Source: Actinomadura alba
GTDB lineage: Bacteria > Actinomycetota > Actinomycetes > Streptosporangiales > Streptosporangiaceae
Length of the DNA stretch: 64,000 nucleotides
Direction of reading: 5' to 3'
Assembly (NCBI RefSeq): GCF_014323705.1
Contig: NZ_JABVEC010000003.1
Coordinates: forward strand, 62,001 to 126,000
This document shows positions 8,964 through 17,079 of this stretch, piece by piece. A program made the translations under genes and the position numbers. Positions within the stretch are counted from its first letter, which is position 1. Each line of letters starts with the position of its first letter. Below the pieces are notes generated by a model, which saw nothing but the letters and a program-made list of their open reading frames with translations, was not told the origin of the DNA and searched no databases.

Positions 8964-9814
8964 CTACTGGCCACGGGCTGGCTGGTTGGCGATCAGCAGG
9001 GTGGTGCCGGCCGGGCGGAAGCCCAGACGGGCGTAGATACGGGCGACGGCCTCCTCCGCGTAGGCGAGGAAGACGGTGTGCACGCCGTGGTCGCGGGCGT
9101 GGGCGGCCAAGGCCGCCATGACGGCAACGCCGAGACCCTGGCGGCGGGCGGTGGGGAGGGTGCCGATGCCGCCGATCTCGGTGGTGCCGTTCGCGGGGTG
9201 GTAGTGGCCCGCGGCGAGCGGGGTGCCGTCCGGGGCGAAGGCGGCCACGAGCGTTTTGTGGCCGGCGCGGAGAGAGGGGCGGGTCGTTGCCACCGTGCCG
9301 TCCGCTGTGAGCTTTTCGGCCGCCACCGCCAGATCCGCGCGGCCCGCAGAACCCACTGCTGTGCCCTCTTCCGCGAAGGCCAACCCGGGGATCGCGAGTA
9401 CCACGGGCAAGGCCGGGTCGTCGGCATCCAGGGCCCGGATCGTGACGCCCTCGGGCAGGGACTGCGGGGGCAGCGGATGGTGTGAGTCGAGGCTCATCAG
9501 CGGGCGTTCAGTCACCGGGAGGCCCGCTGCCTCGATGCGGGCGCGCAGCGACGGTGTCACCTCGGCGAGCCACTCGAAGGCCTCCGGCACGCCGAGCCGC
9601 GCTGCCGGGCGCGCACCCGTGCGATGTCGGCGGCGGTGGCAGTCATAGGGCCTGCCGCGGTGGGGCGGGCATGATACGGGCCCCCGTAGTACGGGGCGCC
9701 TGCCGTCTTTCGCACGAAGAGGCACAAGGGGCCGAACTCCTCGGCTTCGGCGAACCTCAGCGGCACGGTGGCGTAGTACTGCTCAATGCGATCACGCAAG
9801 GAGGGCTCGCTCAT
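8964..9814 (-). pseudogene. GNAT-family N-acetyltransferase, interrupted by a one-base frameshift
   Basis: Two overlapping frames together make one acetyltransferase. The first (ATG 9814) runs MSEPSLRDRIEQYYATVPL... to ...IADIARVRARQ-like sequence and then leaves frame. The second resumes at RLGVPEAFEWLAEV and continues to the stop at 8964. Inserting one base (T on the plus strand) between 9597 and 9598 restores RQRELGVPEAFEW. The C-terminal half has the acetyl-CoA-binding signature (IGTLPTARRQGLGVAVMAALAAHA) followed by the FLAYAEEAVARIYARLGFRPAGT strand-helix typical of GNAT proteins. It is either a true pseudogene or a sequencing error. The fold assignment is firm; the substrate is unknown. 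Confidence 0.8.
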
Positions 9815-9929
9815 GCAACACATCCCATCATGGGGCGGCGCAGCACCGCCTGCGCCCCGAAGCATGGCAGCACAGAGGCAGAAGAGGGAGCCGAGATGAG
9901 CACTGAGCGCCAGGTCACAGGCGTAGTGG

Positions 9930-10324
9930 CGGACGAGTCGGCCTGTAGGCCGGGTTCTGTGATCCATCTAGTGGACCGGCGACCATCCATCTCGGGCTGC
10001 CGTTGCCGGCAGCCTCCAGCGGTCTACCCGCAAGCTCGGGCGGACAGCCCTCGAACGCCTGCGCGGGTGGTCTCTCGACCACCCTTCTTGACCTTGCTCC
10101 AGGTGGGGTTTACCGAGCCGCCCGAGTCACCTCGGGCGCTGGTGAGCTCTTACCTCACCGTTTCACCCTTACCTCGGTCAGAGACCGGGGCGGTCTGTTC
10201 TCTGTGGCACTGTCCCGCGGGTCACCCCGGGTCGGCATTACCGACCACCCTGTCCTGTGGAGCCCGGACCTTCCTCGGCGGAGATCATCAGACCTCCGAC
10301 GCGGCCGCCCGGCCGGCTCGTCCG
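9930..10324 (-). ncRNA. rnpB: RNase P RNA (bacterial type A)
   Basis: Read on the minus strand, the segment shows the hallmarks of actinobacterial RNase P RNA. It has the GAGGAAGGTCCGGGCTCCACAGG block of the catalytic core near the 5' end and the conserved ACAGAGAACAGACC region. GGTAAGGGTGAAACGGTG and GGTAAACCCC follow, then AGATGGATGGTCGC. It closes with the 3' ACAGAACCCGGCCTACAGGCCGACTCGTC segment, which pairs back. The length (~395 nt) is normal. The 5' and 3' ends are estimated to within about 5 nt. It is the catalytic RNA that matures tRNA 5' ends. Confidence 0.96.
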
Positions 10325-10431
10325 CCGTGCACCAAGGGTACGTCCATCTGGATTTTCGCGCACCACCGCGCCTCCCGGGGCGCGCGGTGGCCACCCGGTC
10401 GAGACGACTCCGCTGGTCGTACGCTGTCGGT

Positions 10432-10848
10432 GTGGCCAGATCGCTGCTCGACACCCCGACGTACCACCTCCTTCGCGTGATGGGGCGGCACAAGGCATTG
10501 GTCGCCGCCGAGCTCGAGCGGCACGGGCTGCATTTGGGGCAGGAGTTGTACCTGGCGCAGTTGTGGCGCGCGGACGGCCTCAGCTCCGCCGAGCTCGCGG
10601 GCCGCATCGGCGTCTCGCCGCCCGCCGTGACCAAGGTGGTCACCGGGCTGGAGCGGTCGGGGCTGGTGCGGCGCGAACGCGACCCGGCGGACGCCCGGCT
10701 GGTCCGGGTCTGGCTCACCGACGCCGGACGCGCCCTCCGCGAGCCCGTCACCGAACTCTGGTACTCGGCCGAGCGCGACTTCTGGAGCGGCCTGAGCGAC
10801 GAGGAGCGCGCGGTGGCCAGGGCCGCCGTACACGAGGTGCTCGGATAG
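10432..10848 (+). CDS. MarR-family transcriptional regulator
   Basis: The 138-residue protein is a compact winged helix-turn-helix. It begins at GTG 10432 (VARSLLDTPTYHLLRVMGRHKALVAAEL...), which gives the standard MarR length; the longer frame upstream runs antisense into the RNase P gene. The DNA-binding part is SSAELAGRIGVSPPAVTKVVTGLERSGLVRRERDPADARLVRVWLTDAGR, a textbook MarR recognition helix and wing with the D-x-R motif. The ligand and targets are unknown. It converges on the RNase H/phosphatase gene and shares a terminator hairpin with it. Confidence 0.88.
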   Translation: MARSLLDTPTYHLLRVMGRHKALVAAELERHGLHLGQELYLAQLWRADGLSSAELAGRIGVSPPAVTKVVTGLERSGLVRRERDPADARLVRVWLTDAGRALREPVTELWYSAERDFWSGLSDEERAVARAAVHEVLG

Positions 10849-10866
10849 AAGCCCTCTCGCCCACAG

Positions 10867-10912
10867 CGACACCCACCATCTGAGCCGAGGTCAGCTCAGA
10901 TGGTGGGTGTCG
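10867..10912. terminator. 19-bp perfect stem-loop shared by convergent genes
   Basis: The arms CGACACCCACCATCTGAGC (10867-10885) and their exact complement (10894-10912) enclose an 8-base loop. The right arm is the last six sense codons of the RNase H/phosphatase gene on the minus strand, and that gene's stop codon sits in the loop. The structure lies 18 bp after the MarR stop. It should therefore terminate both convergent transcripts. Confidence 0.8.
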
Positions 10913-12036
10913 TTGAGCGCACGGACGACGGCCGGGCCGTCGTCATACCAGTCGATCGTCGACAGCGACGCCACGTCGAGGTGCATGCGGTACAGCGCCC
11001 CCATGGGAGCCAGCAGCGCCTCCCGGAGGAGCAGCTTGATCGGCGTCACGTGCGAGACCACAAGGACGGTCTGGCGCCGGTAGCGCACCTTGAGCTTGTC
11101 CCGGGCGATGATCACCCGGCGGAGGGTGTCGGTGAAGCTCTCTCCGCCGGGCGGCGCGACCGAGGGATCCGCGAGCCAGGCGTCCATCTCGGCGGGCCGG
11201 CGCTCCCGTACCTCGGCGAACGTGAGACCCTCCCACTCCCCGAAGTCGGTCTCGCGGAAGCCCTCCTCGACCCTGATCTCGGTACCGACCGCGGCCGCGA
11301 CCTCAGCGGCGGTGTCGCGGCACCGGGCCAGGGGCGAGGTGACGACGGCGTCGACGCCCCGGCGCGCGAAGAACAGCGCCGCCGCCTTCGCCTGGGCCAG
11401 GCCGGTGTCGGTCAGCGGGATGTCGCCGGTGCCCGCGAACCGCCGCTCGGCCGACAGCGGCGTCTCGCCGTGCCGTAGCAGCAGGGTGGTGGTCGGCTCC
11501 GACGTCGGCGCCGACCATCCGGCCCGTGCCACCGCCGGTTCGGGTCCGCCGGCCGGCTCGGGGTCGGACTCGGGCTCGTCCGGCTCGGTCGTACGGCGCT
11601 GCCAGGTGGCGCCCTTCGCGGCGGCGTCCATCGCCTCGTTGGCGAGCCGGTCGGCGTGGCTGTTCTGGGCCCTCGGCACCCAGGTGAATCGCACCGAGCC
11701 GAGGCCGGAGGCCAGCCGCCGGGCCTCCCTGGCCAGCGGGATCATGTCCGGATGCTTGATCTTCCAGCGTCCCGACATCTGCTCGACGACGAGCTTGGAG
11801 TCCATCCGGGCCTCGACCGCCGCCCGCTCCGGCGCGTCCGTCAGCTCCGCCGCGGCGCCGAGTCCGGCGATCAGCCCGCGGTACTCCGCGACGTTGTTGG
11901 TCGCCCGCCCGATGGCCTCGGCCACCTCGGCGAGCACTTCCCCGGTCTGGGCGTCGCGGACCACAGCGCCGTAGCCCGCGGGCCCCGGGTTGCCGCGCGA
12001 CCCTCCGTCGGCCTCGACGATCAGACGCCGCGTCAT
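10891..12036 (-). CDS. bifunctional RNase H / histidine phosphatase (Rv2228c-like)
   Basis: This is a two-domain protein of 381 residues. The N-terminal RNase HI domain (residues ~1-135) has the catalytic acidic residues in VEADGGSRGNPGPAGYG, NVAEYRGLIAGL, MDSKLVVEQMSG and NSHADRLANEAMD. A Pro/Glu-rich linker (~140-175) joins it to a histidine-phosphatase (phosphoglycerate-mutase-like) domain. That domain has the LLRHGETPLS motif, a later SPLARCRDTAAEV, and the second histidine in VVSHVTPIKLLL. The mycobacterial homologue has RNase H and alpha-ribazole-type phosphatase activity. ATG 12036 is chosen because the frame upstream (to 12225) reads antisense-like sequence inside the next gene. It is downstream of the zinc-ribbon gene by 52 bp, probably in one operon with it and nif3. 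Confidence 0.9.
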   Translation of the reverse strand: MTRRLIVEADGGSRGNPGPAGYGAVVRDAQTGEVLAEVAEAIGRATNNVAEYRGLIAGLGAAAELTDAPERAAVEARMDSKLVVEQMSGRWKIKHPDMIPLAREARRLASGLGSVRFTWVPRAQNSHADRLANEAMDAAAKGATWQRRTTEPDEPESDPEPAGGPEPAVARAGWSAPTSEPTTTLLLRHGETPLSAERRFAGTGDIPLTDTGLAQAKAAALFFARRGVDAVVTSPLARCRDTAAEVAAAVGTEIRVEEGFRETDFGEWEGLTFAEVRERRPAEMDAWLADPSVAPPGGESFTDTLRRVIIARDKLKVRYRRQTVLVVSHVTPIKLLLREALLAPMGALYRMHLDVASLSTIDWYDDGPAVVRALNDTHHLS

Positions 12037-12088
12037 CCGGCGGCTCCGTTCCGCGTCCGGCCCGCGGGGCGTGGGCGGCCCGCTCGGG

Positions 12089-12832
12089 TCACAGTCCCGA
12101 CTCGGCGGTGCGGACGAGGACGCGGCGGCACTCCTCGCAGCGGATGACCTCGTCGGCGGCGGCGGCGCGGATGCGATTGAGATCCACGGTGTTGAGCGCC
12201 AGGTGACATCCCTGGCACTGGCCACGGTGCAGCGCGGCCGCGCCGACGCCGTCGAACTGATCCCTCAGTTTCTCGTACAGCGCGAGAAGATCGGCGGGGA
12301 CGTCCTTGGCGACCGCGGTACGGGCGATACTGGTGGCTCCCGCCTCCTCGTCGATCTCACGCTCCGAGGCGGTGCGGCGGTCGCCCAGCTCGGCCAGCTC
12401 CCGCTCGGCCGCCGAGCGCTCGGTGCGCAGGGCCGCGACCCGCCCGTCGGCGGCCTCCCGCCGCTCCATGATCTCCAGTACGACCTCCTCGAGGTCCGAC
12501 TGGCGCCGTTGCAGCGAGGTGATCTCGGACTGCAGGTTGCTGAGGTCGCGGGCCGAGGACACCTGGCCGGAGTCGAGGCGTTTCTGGTCCCGCTCGGCGC
12601 GCTGACGGACCTGGTCGACGTCCTGCTCGGCCTTCTTCTGCTCCCGTTCCAGGTCGCTGATCTCGGTCTCGGCGGCCACCATGGCGTCGCGCATCTCCCC
12701 GAGGCGGCTCTCAACGCGTTCGATGTCGGCCAGTTCGGGGAGCGTACGGCGACGGCGTTGCAGCCGGGCCAGTGCGGTGTCGAGCTCCTGCAGATCGAGC
12801 AGGCGCAGCTGAGCTTCTGGTGCGGCTTTCAC
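12089..12832 (-). CDS. coiled-coil protein with C-terminal C4 zinc ribbon (Rv2229c-like)
   Basis: The 247-residue protein is almost entirely a long alpha-helical coiled coil (residues ~10-175, rich in Glu/Arg heptads). It ends in a C4 zinc ribbon: CQGCHL... then CEECRRVLVR. This matches the CT398/FlgZ-like family found next to RNase H and Nif3 genes throughout actinobacteria. It has no enzymatic motif; family members are proposed to be nucleic-acid or protein-complex adaptors. It overlaps the upstream nif3 gene by 4 bp (ATGA), so translation is coupled. Confidence 0.85.
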   Translation of the reverse strand: MKAAPEAQLRLLDLQELDTALARLQRRRRTLPELADIERVESRLGEMRDAMVAAETEISDLEREQKKAEQDVDQVRQRAERDQKRLDSGQVSSARDLSNLQSEITSLQRRQSDLEEVVLEIMERREAADGRVAALRTERSAAERELAELGDRRTASEREIDEEAGATSIARTAVAKDVPADLLALYEKLRDQFDGVGAAALHRGQCQGCHLALNTVDLNRIRAAAADEVIRCEECRRVLVRTAESGL

Positions 12833-13653
12833 GGAATTTTCTCGACTCCTTCAGATGTGCACGAGAGTGTCCACGCGTCTGTGACGCGTTCGGACACCCG
12901 GGTCTTAACGTCGAGCGCGGCGGTGAGGCGCCGCTGCGCCTCGGGCAGCCAGGGCCACTCGGTCGCCCAGTGCGCGGCGTCGATGAGGGCGGGCCCGCCG
13001 TGCTCGCCGAACTCCGACGCGGGGTGATGACGAAGATCCGCGGTGAGGTAGACGTCGACGCCGGCGGACCGTACCCGGTCGAGCAGGGAGTCCCCCGCAC
13101 CGCCGCAGACGGCGACCGTCCGCACCATCCGGTCGGGATCGCCCGCCACCCGCAGGCCCCACGCGGTACGAGGCAGGCCGGCGGCCGCCCGGGCGGCGAA
13201 CTCGCGGAGCGGGAGCGCCTCGTCGAGGGCGCCGATCCGGCCGATGCCGCGGCAGGGATCGAGGTCGGACGGGGTCACCGGGCGCAGGGGCCCGGTCAGG
13301 CCGACGGCTCGGGCCAGCGCGTCCGACACACCGGGATCGGCGACGTCGGCGTTGGTGTGCGCGGTGTAGAGGGCGACGCCGCGGGTGATCAGCCGGTGGA
13401 TCAGCCGGCCCTTCGGGGTCGTCGCGGCGACCCCGTGCACCGGGCGGAGCAGCAGGGGGTGGTGGGTCACCAGCAGGTCGGCTTCCCAGTCCAGAGCCTC
13501 TTCGACCACCGCCGCGACCGGGTCGACGGCGAACATGACCCTGCCGACCTCCTGATCGGGATCTCCGCACACGAGGCCGACGGCGTCCCAGGGTTCGGCC
13601 CATGCGGGGTCGTAGAAGTCTTCTAGTACCGCGACGACGTGGGAGAGACGCAC
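12829..13653 (-). CDS. Nif3-like dinuclear metal centre protein
   Basis: The 274-residue protein belongs to the NIF3/GTP cyclohydrolase I type 2 family. It carries the metal-binding motifs LLVTHHPLLLRP (two histidines), YTAHTNADVA and, near the C-terminus, LIDAAHWATEWPWLPE (His/Glu). Family members form toroidal hexamers with a di-metal site facing the cavity. Their substrate is still debated. The first gene of a three-gene operon with the coiled-coil/zinc-ribbon and RNase H/phosphatase genes, it is in the same order as Rv2230c-Rv2228c. Confidence 0.9.
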   Translation of the reverse strand: MRLSHVVAVLEDFYDPAWAEPWDAVGLVCGDPDQEVGRVMFAVDPVAAVVEEALDWEADLLVTHHPLLLRPVHGVAATTPKGRLIHRLITRGVALYTAHTNADVADPGVSDALARAVGLTGPLRPVTPSDLDPCRGIGRIGALDEALPLREFAARAAAGLPRTAWGLRVAGDPDRMVRTVAVCGGAGDSLLDRVRSAGVDVYLTADLRHHPASEFGEHGGPALIDAAHWATEWPWLPEAQRRLTAALDVKTRVSERVTDAWTLSCTSEGVEKIP

Positions 13654-13814
13654 GCCCGCAGGCTACCCTCCCTGGGCGCCGTCGCCGAGCACGCCGCCCG
13701 GCCGGTCCTGCCGTCCTGCCGTCCTGCCGGCATGCCGTACCACGTGGATGCCGGAGCGGTGGCCGCCACCGCCCCCGTGGAATCATTTCCGAGCCGCAGT
13801 ACGTTGGAGAGCGT

Positions 13815-14162
13815 GTGAGATCACCCTTCCGCCGCCGCAGGCGGCCCAAGAGCCGCGTGCGTCCGGCCAGGCCCACGGTCGTCGAGCCAGAGGTGATCGA
13901 CTGGCCGGCCGACGGCACCGGGAAGTCGATGATGTCCGCGCTGCGCGGCGACGCCGACGGGGGTGCGGGTGTCGCCTCGGGGATGTTCGCCGATCTGCAC
14001 GCCGCGTTCAACGGGGCCAAGAAGATCCAGATCGAGGTCGAGGAGTCGGAGAAGATGCGCCGCGCCGACGACCTGCACCAGGAGGGCAAGGGCATCCTGC
14101 GGGACGACCTCGACTCCGGTGTGATCCGGATTCGCCGGTCGGCGCCGCGCAACGACCGGTAG
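13815..14162 (+). CDS. conserved actinobacterial hypothetical protein
   Basis: The 115-residue product starts at GTG 13815 (VRSPFRRRRRPKSRVRPARP), with GGAG about 6 bases upstream; the open frame from 13602 extends into the nif3 promoter region and is not favoured. The N-terminus is strongly basic (Arg-rich, residues 1-25). A helical acidic/basic domain follows (ADLHAAFNGAKKIQIEVEESEKMRRADDLHQEGKG). The basic tail could contact nucleic acid or the membrane. No domain is recognised. It is divergent from the nif3 operon. Confidence 0.7.
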   Translation: MRSPFRRRRRPKSRVRPARPTVVEPEVIDWPADGTGKSMMSALRGDADGGAGVASGMFADLHAAFNGAKKIQIEVEESEKMRRADDLHQEGKGILRDDLDSGVIRIRRSAPRNDR

Positions 14163-14183
14163 GCCCCGACGAGACGCGGCCGT

Positions 14184-14255
14184 TCCTCACGTCCTCACGT
14201 CCTCACGTCCTCACGTCCTCACGTCCTCACGTCATCGCGTCATCGCGTCATCGCG
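14184..14255. repeat. 8-bp microsatellite, 6 x TCCTCACG plus 3 x TCATCGCG
   Basis: Nine contiguous 8-base units occupy the 137-bp gap between two plus-strand genes. The first six are identical (TCCTCACG) and the last three are a variant block (TCATCGCG). A smaller run of three TCCTGCCG units is at 13706-13729. Perfect tandem copies suggest slippage; the array is 45-116 bp upstream of the GTG at 14300, so copy number could change promoter spacing. Confidence 0.93.
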
Positions 14256-14299
14256 CAGATGTTCGAACACGATTTCGAAGCGTGCGTTATCGTAACGGC

Positions 14300-14659
14300 G
14301 TGAGCGCGTACGTCCCCCCGGGCTGGCCCGCCGAGGTCCACCCTCCGGGCACTGATCGCTTCGAGGACACGGCGGTCGCCTGGCTGCTCGAGCTGGTGCC
14401 ACCCGAATACCGCCGTTACGGCGTGCTGCGCCGCTATCCGATCGCCCTGGCGGGCATGGCGCGCCGGCATGTGGACGCGTGCGTCGAAGCCGCCAGGCAG
14501 GGCTTCCGTACGGCCCGCACAGACCTCCGTGAGATCGTCCCTCCGCACGGCATCGAGTCGATCCTCGACGCCTACCGGCACGAGGGCGCCCGCCTGGTAC
14601 GGCTCTCCACGGCGACCGAACTGGTCGAGAACGCGCTGCGCGAACGCGGCACGCCCTAG
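14300..14659 (+). CDS. conserved hypothetical protein
   Basis: The 119-residue protein starts at GTG 14300 (VSAYVPPGWPAEVHPPGTDRFEDTAVAWLLELVPPEYRR). It is a single compact, mostly helical domain with a basic middle (RYPIALAGMARRHVDACVEAARQGFRTAR) and a C-terminal helix (LVRLSTATELVENALRERG). This is a recognisable actinobacterial hypothetical family without a known function. No catalytic residues stand out. Upstream is the 8-bp repeat array. Confidence 0.72.
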   Translation: MSAYVPPGWPAEVHPPGTDRFEDTAVAWLLELVPPEYRRYGVLRRYPIALAGMARRHVDACVEAARQGFRTARTDLREIVPPHGIESILDAYRHEGARLVRLSTATELVENALRERGTP

Positions 14660-14893
14660 CGGGGCCGCGCACCGCCGGGAACCGGACGCGGCACGGCTCG
14701 GAGCGCGGTCCGTGGCAGCGCCCGCGCTTCCGTCTAGGGTGTCCACATACCCACGGCGCCCGTTGAGAGCGGTACCTCACCGCAGCGTCGCTGAATGTTT
14801 CCCGGGATGTCCGACAAAGCCTGGTCTGTTCGCGTTACCGTCATCGCCGATCGCGGCGCACGTCGGTGCGCCGGACCACTGTGGAGGTGTCCT

Positions 14894-16993
14894 TTGCGGG
14901 CGTCCGTCCTGATGGTGCTGGCGCTCGTCGCGCTCGTCGTGTTCCCTGGTGCGCAGTCCGCCCGGGCCGACGCCGGGCCGCCCGCGCAACGTGTCGTCCT
15001 CATCGGTGTACCGGCGCTCAGCTGGGACCATCTGAGCGCCCGCGACACCCCGAACCTCTGGCGGCTGGCGCAGGACGGCTCGACCGGGGCCCTGTCGGTC
15101 CGCACGCTCGGCACCGTGGCCTGCCCGATCGACGGCTGGCTGACCGTGTCGGCGGGCACCCGCGCCGCCCGGGCGTCCGGGGTGTGCTCGACGCTGCCGG
15201 AGGCGCCCGTACGGAGCGGAGACGGAGCCGTCGTCACCGACTTCCCGCACGTGCGCCGTACCAACCTGGAGTCCCGGTTCCAGTCCCCCGTCGGCCTCCT
15301 CGGTGAGGCCTTCCGCACGGCCGGCAAGTGCACGACGGCGGCCGGCCCCGGCGCCGCCCTGGCGCTGGCCGACGCGCGAGGACAGGTCGGCGGCTACGCC
15401 GCGTCCGGCCGGGACCTGACCACCGAGACCCTGCAGCGATGCCCGGTGACGGCCGTGGACGTCGACGACGTGCTGGTCGGCGGAGCCACGCCCGAGTCCG
15501 TACGACGCGCCGACGCCGTCGTCGGGCACGTGCTCACCGCGCTGCCGGGCGGCAGTCAGGTGCTCGTGGCCGGGCTCTCCGACGGCGCCGTCGAGGCGGG
15601 CCCGCACCTGCGGGTCGCGATCGCCGCGGGGCCGGGCTTCCGGGCCGGCGCGCACCTCACCTCCGACTCGACCCGCCGCGACAAGATCGTGATCACTCCC
15701 GATCTCACCGCCACCCTGCTCGGCGCCACCGGCCTCCCGGTCCCCGGCGACGCCGTCGGCACCTCGTGGCGCAGCGGCGACGGCCGGGCGGACGAGGGCG
15801 CGGCCGCCCTGGCCGACCAGGACGTCGCCGCGCAGACGTACAAGAGCGTGCTCCCCCACTTCTTCCTCGGTCTCGTCATCACCCAGTTGCTGTTCTTCGG
15901 ACTGGCCGCCGTCGCGCTGCGCCGGCGCTGGAACGGCCGCGTCCGCGGGCGGGTGCTGTCGGCGACTCGGATGGCCGCGCTGGTCAGCGCCGCCGTGCCC
16001 GTCTCCACCTACCTGGTGAACCTGATCCCGTGGTGGAGCACGGACGCGCCGAAGGCGGTGCTGCTCGGCGGGATCGCCCTCGCCGACGCGCTCATCGTCA
16101 CGCTGGCGCTCGCCGGGCCCTGGCGGCGGACGCTGCTCGGGCCGGGCACCGTCGTCGCCACGGCGACGGCGTTGACCGTCGGGCTGGACCTGCTCACCGG
16201 TTCCCGGCTGCAGCTCTACAGCCTCATGGGCTACTCACCGCTGGTGGGCGGGCGCTACTACGGGCTCGGCAACATCGCCTTCGCGGTGTTCGCCACCTCC
16301 GTGCTGCTCACCGCCGTGGGCGCGGCCCAGTGGCTGGTGACCCGGGCCGGCGACGGGGATCCGGAGCGGAACCGGGCGCGTACGCGGGCCATCGCCATCG
16401 TCCTCGCCATGGGCCTGACCGCGATGGTGCTGGACGGCTTTCCCGCCTGGGGCGCCGACTTCGGCGGTGTGATCGCCATCGTGCCGGGGCTGGCGGTGAC
16501 GGGTCTCATGGTCGCGGAGAAGCGTGTCTCACCGCTGCGGCTGGCGTCCTTCTGCGCCGTCGGAGGGGTGGTGGTGCTCTCCATCGCCTACCTCGACCAC
16601 CTGCGCCCGCCGGCCGACCGTACGCACCTCGGCCGCTTCTTCGGAGATCTGCTCGAGGGCCAGGCCGGCCCCACGGTGGAGCGCAAGTTCGCGGCGATGA
16701 TCGGCACGATCGGCAACCCGACGCTGACGCCCATCGTGATCGCCGCGTTGGTCTTCCTGTTCCTGGTGCTGCGGCGACCGGAGCGGCTGCGCGCGAGCGT
16801 GCTGGATCTGGTCTACGCCCAGGCCCCGCTACTGCGCGCCGGGCTTATGGGCGCACTCGTGACGGCCGTCGTCGGGTTCGGCGTCAACGACTCCGGCATC
16901 GCCGTGCTCGCCCTCGCGCTGGTCGTCGCGGTCCCGATCACACTCGCCGCCGGCATCCGCGCGCTGGAGGTCGCGGACTCCCCCGGAACGTGA
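14894..16993 (+). CDS. large membrane protein with extracytoplasmic phosphatase-like domain
   Basis: The protein (about 699 residues from TTG 14894) starts with a signal/anchor segment (ASVLMVLALVALVVFPGAQSARA). An exported domain of ~300 residues follows, weakly resembling the alkaline-phosphatase/sulfatase fold (VVLIGVPALSWDHLSARDTPNLWRLAQDGSTG, later VITPDLTATLLGATGL). The C-terminal half contains roughly ten hydrophobic segments. TTG 14894 is preferred because GGAGG lies 6 bases upstream; an ATG at 14795 is the alternative. Proteins of this layout are conserved in actinobacteria. A role in envelope glycan or lipid metabolism is plausible but not proven. The catalytic metal ligands of the phosphatase fold are not clearly preserved. 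Confidence 0.78.
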   Translation: MRASVLMVLALVALVVFPGAQSARADAGPPAQRVVLIGVPALSWDHLSARDTPNLWRLAQDGSTGALSVRTLGTVACPIDGWLTVSAGTRAARASGVCSTLPEAPVRSGDGAVVTDFPHVRRTNLESRFQSPVGLLGEAFRTAGKCTTAAGPGAALALADARGQVGGYAASGRDLTTETLQRCPVTAVDVDDVLVGGATPESVRRADAVVGHVLTALPGGSQVLVAGLSDGAVEAGPHLRVAIAAGPGFRAGAHLTSDSTRRDKIVITPDLTATLLGATGLPVPGDAVGTSWRSGDGRADEGAAALADQDVAAQTYKSVLPHFFLGLVITQLLFFGLAAVALRRRWNGRVRGRVLSATRMAALVSAAVPVSTYLVNLIPWWSTDAPKAVLLGGIALADALIVTLALAGPWRRTLLGPGTVVATATALTVGLDLLTGSRLQLYSLMGYSPLVGGRYYGLGNIAFAVFATSVLLTAVGAAQWLVTRAGDGDPERNRARTRAIAIVLAMGLTAMVLDGFPAWGADFGGVIAIVPGLAVTGLMVAEKRVSPLRLASFCAVGGVVVLSIAYLDHLRPPADRTHLGRFFGDLLEGQAGPTVERKFAAMIGTIGNPTLTPIVIAALVFLFLVLRRPERLRASVLDLVYAQAPLLRAGLMGALVTAVVGFGVNDSGIAVLALALVVAVPITLAAGIRALEVADSPGT

Positions 16994-17079
16994 ATGACCT
17001 TTCGCTCCGATGGCGACGTCGCGCATAATGCCAGTTACACGCTGTAGCAGATCAGCGCTGCGGACAGGCGGTATGCGCG

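Noticed and set aside
14184..14255. The 8-bp repeats as an origin or protein-binding iterons
   Set aside because: The units are too short and low in information for iterons, and no replication gene is nearby; slippage is simpler.
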